NCBI GenBank assembly: GCA_019828595.1
Contig: JAHQRK010000002.1
Coordinates: 3,596,001-3,660,000 of the forward strand
DNA from: Aphanomyces cochlioides
Taxonomy: Eukaryota; Oomycota; Saprolegniomycetes; Saprolegniales; Verrucalvaceae
Direction of reading: 5' to 3'
Length of the DNA: 64,000 nt
The translations under genes were made by a program, and so were the position numbers. Below, one piece after another: positions 1-8,861 of the stretch; position 1 is the first letter of the stretch; each line of letters begins with the position of its first letter. The notes below the pieces were generated by a model. That model was given only the letters and a program-made list of their open reading frames with translations, was not told the DNA's origin and did no database searches.

Positions 1-2214
1 CTACACAGTCCGTCCTCGATGGTGGCACTGCTTGACTTTGAGAAAGCTTTTGATCGCGTGGACCACGCGTACTTGCTCCGCGTCCTCCGTCACTATGGCT
101 TTCCCGAAACCTTTGTTGACATGGTTCGCGTACTGTACTCGGGCCGCAAGTCTCGCATCTTGGTGAACGGCTTCTTGTCCAAGCCAGTTCACATCTCACG
201 CGGTGTGTTGCAAGGTGATCCACTGTCGCCACTTCTGTTTGTGATCGCTTTGGAACCGATGTGCCAACTCCTACGGCAACACTCCAACTATGGCATCAAG
301 TGTGGGGATCGCTACCACACTGGGAGTTACTTTGCCGACGACTCGCAACTCTATGCTGCAAATGAGACGTGCCTCCACCGGCAGCTTGCATTGGTTCAAA
401 CCTTTTGCGACAAGTCTGGTTTCCGACTCAACGTAGACAAGACCCAAATTCTGACCTACAGCCAGTTGAATGGGAACCTTGCCTCACTACAAGTTACTTC
501 CGACAGTCCCGTGAAGGCTCTTGGTATCTTGGTTGCGCCCAATCTTTCTCCATTGGCACGTTTCAATTACGTGTTTGAGAAGTTTGTGGCTCGCTTGTCT
601 TTGTGGCTCTACAAGGCTCGAACCATGGCCGGAAAAGTCACTATCCTGCACAGCATATGTCTGCCTGTGTTATGGTACCAACTGGCTTTTGTCCCTGCCG
701 ACAAAGACCTGGCCAAAAAGATCGACAAGGCCATGCTTCAATTTATGCATGGTGAAGAAATCAACCCATCCTCCTCTGTCCATGGCCTCCGTTTGATCAA
801 AAAGGAGATCATATTCATGCCGAAGAAGTCCGGTGGCTTAGGCCTGCACCATGCACTTGCTTTATGGCAACAACACAACCGCTCTGTCATGATCAGATGC
901 ATTCAAGCCATCACCACCCCACCCCGCAAGTCTGCCATGTCCGCCTGGATTACGCCGGGCTATACTCTCCTCGAGAAGGCTTTTCATCCATGGGGTTCCC
1001 CCCGAGATCTCCTCTTGGCGAATGGTACTTCTGCATTCATCAGACAACTGTACAAGAATCCCAATATCACTCCAATGTGGAAAGCCTTATTGAGTAGCTG
1101 GTTTGAATCCCGCTGGACTCCGTACGGCTGTCCAAATCACATCTCATCTTTGGATGTTCCCCTTTGGCACAACTCGTATCTGCCTGGACTCGAAGACCTA
1201 TACGATCAGTGCTCTACATCGACGCAAGACCAAGCCAATGTATTGGCTTCGCTTCACATCACGAAGTTGTCGCATTTGTTGACTCCGTGTCAGCGAGTTT
1301 GGCCAGCTTCGATCTTGTTCGACAAAATCAACCGTGCCTGCCGCCAAGCCAATTTTGTCCCTCCAACGAAACAATGGATCTCAATCTTGGTGACCAAGTT
1401 ATCACGATTGTTTGAGATTGTTTCTGAAGAGGATGCTCCCGTGTTCCACTTGCCGACGCCAAGCTCTGAATGGATGGAATGGCACTGGATAATTCACCCT
1501 GACTCGAGTCCGATCTTGTTGGCGCTTGCGACTTCGAAATCGGCTAAGATCAGAGCTTCTCCAGCTGTCAGCTCGTCCATTCTTCCTACCAAGCATCTCA
1601 ACCTGCCATCCAACTTTTACGAAGACCCCAAGCGCCTTACCCAACTTGCCGCCTTCCTCCAACCCGACCACATTCTCCCTCGATATGGAGAGTTCATTTT
1701 CAAGACCCTTCTCCGCGCCAACGCCATGCAATATCTGTTTCAGTACCAAGACCCCAAGCCGACGTGTGTCTTCTGTCGTGTCAATGAGACGTACGAGCAT
1801 TTCCTGTTCTCTTGTGGATATGGTCAATCTGTTTGGTATTTCTTCAAGACAATCCAGCGACTGCTCGAGTGTTCCTTTCCGTCCACGTGTCTGGAAATGT
1901 TCTACGAGACGCCCAAGCCGTCCGATGGATACTACATCCGTGGCTATCTGAAGATCTGGCCGATTGTCCGAGCCTGCGTGTATTATCAAATATGGCTCCA
2001 ACGTGCCGATCGCACCTTTCGACCCGACCTCACAGCGAAGAGTCCGATGGAAGTAGCCATTCATGCTGCCTCTTTGATCAAGCTACATCTACAACAGCTC
2101 CTGGTTGATCTCCCTCTCAAGAAGGGATACACCAAGGTATTCAATGTGCTCAAGCATCTATCTTCGGACCCCTGGTTACGTCAACACGCCATTCCTGACA
2201 GCGTCGTTTCATGA
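1..2214 (+). CDS. ORF2 C-terminal part (RT palm onward), copy X, open
   Basis: Open frame from the window edge to a TGA at 2212-2214. It begins about ten codons before RT motif A, seen as LLDFEKAFDRVDH with the first catalytic Asp. It continues through GVLQGDPLSPLLF and the FADDS box (motif C, Asp-Asp), then a long thumb and linker region, and a C-x2-C-x7-H-x4-C finger (CVFC...H...C, zf-RVT type) about 150 residues before the end. No frameshift is visible, so this part could be functional if the off-window 5' part is intact. In family terms the domain is the polymerase that copies element RNA onto nicked target DNA. The start is not in the window. Confidence 0.9.
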   Translation, partial: LHSPSSMVALLDFEKAFDRVDHAYLLRVLRHYGFPETFVDMVRVLYSGRKSRILVNGFLSKPVHISRGVLQGDPLSPLLFVIALEPMCQLLRQHSNYGIKCGDRYHTGSYFADDSQLYAANETCLHRQLALVQTFCDKSGFRLNVDKTQILTYSQLNGNLASLQVTSDSPVKALGILVAPNLSPLARFNYVFEKFVARLSLWLYKARTMAGKVTILHSICLPVLWYQLAFVPADKDLAKKIDKAMLQFMHGEEINPSSSVHGLRLIKKEIIFMPKKSGGLGLHHALALWQQHNRSVMIRCIQAITTPPRKSAMSAWITPGYTLLEKAFHPWGSPRDLLLANGTSAFIRQLYKNPNITPMWKALLSSWFESRWTPYGCPNHISSLDVPLWHNSYLPGLEDLYDQCSTSTQDQANVLASLHITKLSHLLTPCQRVWPASILFDKINRACRQANFVPPTKQWISILVTKLSRLFEIVSEEDAPVFHLPTPSSEWMEWHWIIHPDSSPILLALATSKSAKIRASPAVSSSILPTKHLNLPSNFYEDPKRLTQLAAFLQPDHILPRYGEFIFKTLLRANAMQYLFQYQDPKPTCVFCRVNETYEHFLFSCGYGQSVWYFFKTIQRLLECSFPSTCLEMFYETPKPSDGYYIRGYLKIWPIVRACVYYQIWLQRADRTFRPDLTAKSPMEVAIHAASLIKLHLQQLLVDLPLKKGYTKVFNVLKHLSSDPWLRQHAIPDSVVS

Positions 2215-2234
2215 GTGAGCTGACGGCTCACTCA
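2212..2234 (+). promoter_or_regulatory. Stop-codon hairpin at the start of the 3' UTR
   Basis: TGAGTGAGC, loop TGACG, then GCTCACTCA make a perfect 9-bp stem whose first base pairs include the ORF2 stop codon. Other copies keep at least the inner six pairs (GTGAGC/GCTCAC), while the loop varies (TGACG, TAACG, ATGACG). 3' UTR structures of LINE RNAs are commonly bound by the element's own RT; assigning that role here is inference. Confidence 0.6.
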
Positions 2235-2294
2235 CTTCATCTCCTGTTCAATGACCACTTTGCCAAATTCTGTTTTCCAAGTTCTATTTATACA

Positions 2295-2308
2295 GTACGA
2301 GGCAAATT
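2295..2308 (+). promoter_or_regulatory. 3' UTR 14-mer complementary to the element 5' UTR
   Basis: GTACGAGGCAAATT in the 3' UTR is the exact reverse complement of AATTTGCCTCGTAC in the 5' UTR of every full-length copy (for example 14701-14714 and 59678-59691). It lies ~52 nt before the 3' terminus. It recurs in the 3' ends of the other copies; copy D carries a T-to-C change in its last base. Confidence 0.75.
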
Positions 2309-2575
2309 AGTAAGTCATTAGGGCCTTTGCTCAAAAATAAGGTTAATACAACTCATTTAACCACCGGACTTCTTCGGCATGAATATGATCTCCTTTTTGA
2401 TCAAACGGAGGCCATGGACAGAGGAGGATGGGTTGATTTCTTCACCATGCATAAATTGAAGCATGGCCTTGTCGATCTTTTTGGCCAGGTCTTTGTCGGC
2501 AGGGACAAAAGCCAGTTGGTACCATAACACAGGCAGACATATGCTGTGCAGGATAGTGACTTTTCCGGCCATGGT

Positions 2576-2587
2576 TCGAGCCTTGTA
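2576..2587 (+). repeat. Target-site duplication of W (left copy)
   Basis: TCGAGCCTTGTA; the right copy is at 2754-2765. At 12 bp it is the shortest duplication in the window. The target is V ORF2, antisense to the insert. Confidence 0.88.
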
Positions 2588-2753
2588 ACTGACAGTGTCG
2601 TTTCATGAGTGAGCTGACGGCTCACCACTTCATCTCCTGTTCAATGACCACTTTGCCATATTCTGTTTTCCAAGTTCTATTTATACAGTACGAGGCAAAT
2701 TAGTAAGTCATTAGGGCCTTTGCTCAAAAATAAGGTTAATACAACTCATTTAA
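2588..2753 (+). mobile_element. Minimal LINE insertion W (166 bp, 3' end only)
   Basis: Contains only the last few ORF2 codons, stop, and 3' UTR through CTCATTTAA. It is flanked by a perfect 12-bp duplication TCGAGCCTTGTA (2576-2587 and 2754-2765), which proves it is a separate extreme 5'-truncated insertion into V and not a rearrangement remnant. It is the only insert whose 3' flank does not begin with CC. Confidence 0.9.
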
Positions 2754-5294
2754 TCGAGCCTTGTAGAGCCACAAAGACAAGCGAGCCACAAACTTCTCAA
2801 ACACGTAATTGAAACGTGCCAATGGAGAAAGATTGGGCGCAACCAAGATACCAAGAGCCTTCACGGGACTGTCGGAAGTAACTTGTAGTGAGGCAAGGTT
2901 CCCATTCAACTGGCTGTAGGTCAGAATTTGGGTCTTGTCTACGTTGAGTCGGAAACCAGACTTGTCGCAAAAGGTTTGAACCAATGCAAGCTGCCGGTGG
3001 AGGCACGTCTCATTTGCAGCATAGAGTTGCGAGTCGTCGGCAAAGTAACTCCCAGTGTGGTAGCGATCCCCACACTTGATGCCATAGTTGGAGTGTTGCC
3101 GTAGGAGTTGGCACATCGGTTCCAAAGCGATCACAAACAGAAGTGGCGACAGTGGATCACCTTGCAACACACCGCGTGAGATGTGAACTGGCTTGGACAA
3201 GAAGCCGTTCACCAAGATGCGAGACTTGCGGCCCGAGTACAGTACGCGAACCATGTCAACAAAGGTTTCGGGAAAGCCATAGTGACGGAGGACGCGGAGC
3301 AAGTACGCGTGGTCCACGCGATCAAAAGCTTTCTCAAAGTCAAGCAGTGCCACCATCGAGGACGGACTGTGTAGTTTGATGTGGTGCAGCATGTCATCCA
3401 GTCGTGCAATATTGGTTTGGATATTGCTTCGACGGATAAAGCCTTGCTGGTCCGGGTGGATGATGTGTCGAATGTGGCGCTGGAGTCGATAAGCCAGAAT
3501 ACTCGTCAGGATTTTCACATCCGTGTTGAGTAGGCTAATGGGCCGATAGTTCTTGGCCTGTGACTTGGGGCCTTTCTTGTGCAGCAACACCAGCGTACTG
3601 ACAAGTTGCATGGGAGTCAAGCGAGGGTGAGAATGGAGCTGGTGTGTGAATAGCAGCTCCAATACCAACGACCACTTGTGAGGTGCAAGTTTGAGGACTT
3701 CGAATGGCAGAGCGTTGGGACCTGGCGCTGAGTTCGAACTGCTGTGTCGAATAGCATGATAGAACTCGTTGGCGCGCAAGGGAGCCGACAGCTCTTTCTG
3801 GGCTTGCTCTGGCAGTTGCTTGTGTCGAGTCAATGGGGTCAGAAATGACGACACTTCGTCTCCAGATCGCTGCACCTCGGGAGCTGCAAACAAGTCCTTG
3901 TAGTAGTCGACCAGGACGTCAGACATGCCTTGTTGATTGGAGACAACATTTCCATTGACATCCACCAACTCTTTGAAGACTGTCTTCTTCAAGGGGGTAG
4001 GGACAGGGGACATGAAGTGGAACTTGGACGAGCGCTCTGCTTTGTACAAGTGAAGTTGGAACGCCTGGTCTTGACGAAACTGCTTGTCTCGATCTTGCAG
4101 CTCGTGAATTTGCTTTTGAAGGTCTCGCACTCGATCCACCAGCACTGCATCTTGACGCATGTTGGGGACTTGCAAAAGCGAAGCGATCTCGACAGCTAAC
4201 TTCTTCAACGGCAGACGTTGTTTCTCCAATCGTTGAGAATGGAATTCTTTGAGTTGGGAGCGGATATCATTGACCAGTATGTCGTAGGCCTTGGAGATAT
4301 TGTGGAATGTTGGAGACTTGTCCAAAAATCGATCCAGACATCCATGAACAATCTCGGCCGCTCGTGGTAGACGAAGTAGCCAAGTTGGAGCTTTCCATGA
4401 TCCAGAGCCATGGCGCAATGTTTGACGCTTTGTGATGATACGACAAGCCATGTGGTCAGCCTGTGGAACGTGTGGCATGTGCGTCGCCTTCCAATGACGA
4501 AGACCCGCCAAGGTGGACGAACAAAAGATGTAGTCGAGTCGGTTGGTGAGTGTGGGACTTGTGAAGGTTCTTGCCACGGGGTTTTGACGGCGAAACAGAT
4601 CCACCAGAGACAAACTGTGCATCCATTGTTCCAGTTGAAGGGTGCCGGCCATGGTGGAGGTACTGGGTCTCAACGAATCCAAATCTTTGTTGAGAGTGCA
4701 GTTGAAATCTCCTCCAACAATGTGGAGCGCATGTGGAGGAAAGTCGCGTGGCAATTCTTCGAAGTAACTTGCTCGTTCTTGGAAGGCTGCCGGCGCATAG
4801 ATATTGTGGAGAACGACTGTCAGTGGACCCAGAGTACATCGCACTTGTAGATAACGACCACGAAGCACTGGGTTGTCATGAGGGACTTGAGTGGCGTTCT
4901 TCAAAGGAGAGTGAGGATGTATCAACGTAGCCAGACCTCCAGTGGCTGGCGACGTGGATACTTCAGGGTAAATAGGCTCTTCAAAGAACAAAGAGCCTTC
5001 GTGGTTTGTGATGCGTTGCCAATGGAACGCAACACGGTCGTGGAGACATGGCGTGCGGAAACGGGTTTCTTGGATAAAGGAAACGTCGTGAACACTTGAT
5101 AGTTTGTCGAGGATGTACCGATGGCTGTTGGAGAAGCCATTGGTGTTGAGGGAGATGATTTGTGGGTCCCAGTCCACGAGTTCAGTTGGGACATCGGAGA
5201 AGTTGTTGTCAATCATCACGAGTACAGATGAAAATGAGTAGAATGGAGGGGTCAGAGGGGAGGTTGAAATGGATTGAAGCAGGGGATAGAAGCC

Positions 5295-6323
5295 TTAGAG
5301 TTGATCGTCCTCCAAATCGAGGGGATCAATTTCGTCGGCGTTCATGGAGTGGTGAGCTTTGCTGCAGAGCTCGTCGATGTGGTAATTGTTGGTGATGCTT
5401 TTGAGCATCGAGATGGCCGACAAGACGGGAGCCGGCAAAGTGAACTTCTCGAGATTGTCGCTGAAGTTTTCGATCAAAGCAAACAGCGACCAGTCCGTCA
5501 AGCAGTTGGTGTCAGGCAATCTTGTTGCTTCTTGGTTCAATAGAACAGTCAGTGCCTCCGAGTTTGTGTAGAGGTCTGGGGCCCGATTTGAGAGGAATAA
5601 GTCAATCGTAGCAAGTGCAAAGAGGATGCGCTTGATCTCTGGTATGTCCGTGGTCAATTCTTCCAAGATTTCTGACGGGTGAATCTTGTATTGAGCCATG
5701 AAGTTGACGTGATGTTTGTAGTTGTGAGGCTTGCCTTGAGCTTTTAACAAAGCCATCTTGCGCTCAATAGTCTTGGTTGCAACAAGTGACTGAAACAAAC
5801 TGAGGTCTTCATCTTGTGCGTACATAGCATGTGCAACGAGCTGAGGATCATCTCGCAAAATGCGTTGACATTCGGTGATACTGCCTTCGACTTTCTTATC
5901 TCGAATGATCTTCTTCGCCAATTCGAGGTGGGCTGCAGCAGACTTGTTAAGTCGTTGTTTCTTCGCTTTGCCTTTGGTCTTTTTCGGGCGTGGCGCACTT
6001 GAATCTTCCAATACAATTCGAGGCACTGCAAAGTCTTCAAACGAGAGTTCCACGTCGTCTTCTTCGAGGATATGAAAACGGTTGGATGTCGGCAGGGGAT
6101 CCAAACGTGGGGACGAAGGCAAAGTACGTTTTGGAGCTGGTCCAGACCGGTAGCCCGTTACCAATTGAAGGTCCAGCGAGTTCTTGGGCTGCTCACTTGG
6201 TGGAGCAAGAGCGGGCGATTCGTTGGTAGACATTTCCACATCTTCTTGTTGTTTGTCTTGTCCATTGTTGTTAGGGGGATCGCTGTCACCAGACATATCG
6301 ACATCAGAGCCATGAGAAGGAGC
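5295..6323 (-). pseudogene. ORF1 C-terminal fragment, copy V
   Basis: Carries the C-terminal ~340 residues of ORF1: the Ser/Pro linker, a basic stretch (PRPKKTKGKAKKQ, a likely nuclear-localisation or nucleic-acid-binding patch), and the helical C-terminal domain ending EEDDQL-like in acidic residues. Insertion U cuts it at 6323/6324; the same frame resumes at 8306. The stop codon is at 5295-5297 and the spacer to ORF2 is 78 nt. It has lost its N-terminal part through U, B and T and carries V's upstream frameshift, so it is not a working gene. Confidence 0.85.
6310..6323 (+). repeat. Target-site duplication of U (left copy)
   Basis: CCATGAGAAGGAGC, 14 bp, with its right partner at 8306-8319. 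The right partner begins directly after the element's TTTAA. Confidence 0.9.
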
Positions 6324-8159
6324 CCGGCAGCTTGCATTGGTTCAAACCTTTTGCGACAAGTCTGGTTTCCGACTCAACGTAGACAAGACCCAAATTCTGA
6401 CCTACAGCCAGTTGAATGGGAACCTTGCCTCACTACAAGTTACTTCCGACAGTCCCGTGAAGGCTCTTGGTATCTTGGTTGCGCCCAATCTTTCTCCATT
6501 GGCACGTTTCAATTACGTGTTTGAGAAGTTTGTGGCTCGCTTGTCTTTGTGGCTCTACAAGGCTCGAACCATGGCCGGAAAAGTCACTATCCTGCACAGC
6601 ATATGTCTGCCTGTGTTATGGTACCAACTGGCTTTTGTCCCTGCCGACAAAGACCTGGCCAAAAAGATCGACAAGGCCATGCTTCAATTTATGCATGGTG
6701 AAGAAATCAACCCATCCTCCTCTGTCCATGGCCTCCGTTTGATCAAAAAGGAGATCATATTCATGCCGAAGAAGTCCGGTGGCTTAGGCCTGCACCATGC
6801 ACTTGCTTTATGGCAACAACACAACCGCTCTGTCATGATCAGATGCATTCAAGCCATCACCACCCCACCCCGCAAGTCTGCCATGTCCGCCTGGATTACG
6901 CCGGGCTATACTCTCCTCGAGAAGGCTTTTCATCCATGGGGTTCCCCCGAGATCTCCTCTTGGCGAATGGTACTTCTGCATTCATCAGACAACTGTACAA
7001 GAATCCCAATATCACTCCAATGTGGAAAGCCTTATTGAGTAGCTGGTTTGAATCCCGCTGGACTCCGTACGGCTGTCCAAATCACATCTCATCTTTGGAT
7101 GTTCCCCTTTGGCACAACTCGTATCTGCCTGGACTCGAAGACCTATACGATCAGTGCTCTACATCGACGCAAGACCAAGCCAATGTATTGGCTTCGCTTC
7201 ACATCACGAAGTTGTCGCATTTGTTGACTCCGTGTCAGCGAGTTTGGCCAGCTTCGATCTTGTTTGACAAAATCAACCGTGCCTGCCGCCAAGCCAATTT
7301 TGTCCCTCCAACGAAACAATGGATCTCAATCTTGGTGACCAAGTTATCACGATTGTTTGAGATTGTTTCTGAAGAGGATGCTCCCGTGTTCCACTTGCCG
7401 ACGCCAAGCTCTGAATGGATGGAATGGCACTGGATGATTCACCCTGACTCGAGTCCGATCTTGTTGGCGTTTGCGACTTCGAAATCGGCTAAGATCAGAG
7501 CTTCTCCAGCTGTCAGCTCGTCCATTCTTCCTACCAAGCATCTCAACCTGCCATCCAACTTTTACGAAGACCCCAAGCGCCTTACCCAACTTGCCGCCTT
7601 CCTCCAACCCGACCACATTCTCCCTCGATATGGAGAGTTCATTTTCAAGACCCTTCTCCGCGCCAACGCCATGCAATATCTGTTTCAGTACCAAGACCCC
7701 AAGCCGACGTGTGTCTTCTGTCGTGTCAATGAGACGTACGAGCATTTCCTGTTCTCTTGTGGATATGGTCAATCTGTTTGGTATTTCTTCAAGGCGATCC
7801 AGCGACTGCTCGAGTGTTCCTTTCCGTCGACTTGTCTGGAAATGTTCTACGAGACGCCCAAGCCGTCCGATGGATACTACATCCGTGGCTATCTGAAGAT
7901 CTGGCCGATTGTCCGAGCCTGCGTGTATTATCAAATATGGCTCCAACGTGCCGATCGCACCTTTCGACCCGACCTCACAGCGAAGAGTCCGATGGAAGTT
8001 GCCATTCATGCTGCCTCTTTGATCAAGCTACATCTACAACAGCTCCTGGTTGATCTCCCTCTCAAGAAGGGATACACCAAGGTATTCAATGTGCTCAAGC
8101 ATCTATCTTCGGACCCCTGGTTACGTCAACACGCCATTCCTGACAGCGTCGTTTCATGA
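6324..8159 (+). pseudogene. ORF2 3' fragment of copy U, frameshifted
   Basis: Covers the thumb and linker region, the CCHC finger and the C terminus of ORF2, but begins about 12 residues downstream of the FADDS box, so the polymerase active site is absent. A one-base deletion in a C run near 6947 (five C where other copies have six) splits the frame. The remaining reading frame runs on to the TGA at 8157-8159. It is a dead 3' fragment produced by 5' truncation. Confidence 0.87.
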
Positions 8160-8305
8160 GTGAGCTAACGGCTCACTCACTTCATCTCCTGTTCAATGAC
8201 CACTTTGCCATATTCTGTTTTCCAAGTTCTATTTATACAGTACGAGGCAAATTAGTAAGTCATTAGGGCTTTTGCTCAAAAATAAGGTTAATACAACTCA
8301 TTTAA
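6324..8305 (+). mobile_element. LINE copy U, 5'-truncated, inserted in V ORF1
   Basis: Starts at ORF2 codon ~740 and ends in CTCATTTAA at 8305. It is flanked by CCATGAGAAGGAGC (6310-6323 and 8306-8319). It is antisense to V. Diagnostic variants in its 3' UTR (GAGCTAACGG, GGGCTTTTGC) recur at 51865-52010, identifying that region as its duplicate. Confidence 0.92.
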
Positions 8306-8715
8306 CCATGAGAAGGAGCTGTTGGCTGTGGTTGTTCATCTTGACGATCTCCAGATGCCTCAGTTGAGTCGGCCTTGCCTTCCGCATTTGTTCCAGGGTC
8401 TTGATCATGATCGTCTCCATCATGTTCAGGTTCTTTTTCTCCTGATGGAGGAGATTTTGCCGCTGCCTTGGCCGCTTTTGCCTTCGCTTTTTCAGCCTTG
8501 GCCTCTGCACGTCGTGAAACAATCGACGGAGGCAATGTCTTGTTCAGAGCAGCGATCTTGTGCTGAAACACGACGACAAAAGGCTGACCCGACGGATCCG
8601 TAATGGTGATTTCGCGTAGTGCGTCGCCGGATTTTGGCACCAACACTGCAGGAGGCGCAGACGACTTGAAAATGACTCTCAAATGCGGCGACTTGATGTT
8701 CTGACCAGCAGTAGG
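8306..8715 (-). pseudogene. ORF1 middle fragment of copy V
   Basis: Encodes the ORF1 section with the LRVIFKS strand-rich end of the central domain, the Ala/Lys-rich helix (AKAEKAKAKAAKAAAK) and the acidic PEHDGDDHDQD linker. It is bounded by insert U on the left and insert B on the right. It joins to 13951-14550 once B is removed. Confidence 0.85.
8701..8715 (+). repeat. Target-site duplication of B (left copy)
   Basis: CTGACCAGCAGTAGG, partner at 13951-13965. In B's own orientation the target begins CCTACTGC, so this site has CCT instead of the usual CCA. The empty allele is at 52406-52420. Confidence 0.9.
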
Positions 8716-8861
8716 TTAAATGAGTTGTATTAACCTTATTTTTGAGCAAAGGCCCTAATGACTTACTAATTTGCCTCGTACTGTATAAATAGAACTTGGA
8801 AAACAGAATATGGCAAAGTGGTCATTGAACAGGAGATGAAGTGAGTGAGCCGTCAGCTCAC

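Larger units (their letters stand above)
1..2360 (+). mobile_element. LINE copy X, 3' portion (5' end off-window)
   Basis: This is the 3' part of a non-LTR retrotransposon copy: the last ~735 codons of ORF2, the stop at 2212-2214, and a 146-nt 3' UTR ending in CTCATTTAA at 2360. Directly after it the sequence switches to the antisense strand of another copy (V) with CCACCGGACTTCTTC, the presumed target-site duplication whose partner lies left of the window. X is therefore inserted antisense into the ORF2 of V. Whether X is full length cannot be seen. Confidence 0.93.
2361..5216 (-). pseudogene. ORF2 of copy V (N-terminal ~880 codons), interrupted by W
   Basis: Reading leftward from the ATG at 5216 (just inside a GTG ATG pair), the frame contains the whole APE endonuclease domain (LNTNG, QET, NIYAP, GGDFN, RLDYI, QADH) and the RT through FADDS. 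It is then cut by the 166-bp insertion W (2588-2753), resumes at 2587, and is lost at X (2360). The reading frame is otherwise open over about 820 residues. The C-terminal finger is not present, so the gene is broken. Confidence 0.88.

Noticed and set aside
1402..2064. A 220-codon antisense open frame opposite the ORF2 3' part, repeated in many copies (also 9012-9674, 16491-17153, 42764-43426 and others)
   Set aside because: It mirrors the codon pattern of ORF2 on the other strand. Its recurrence only reflects copy identity, and it has no recognisable protein features or separate regulatory context.
8160..8305. Poly(A) tail or microsatellite tail at the element 3' end
   Set aside because: All copies end in the same unique sequence CTCATTTAA with no A run or short repeat.
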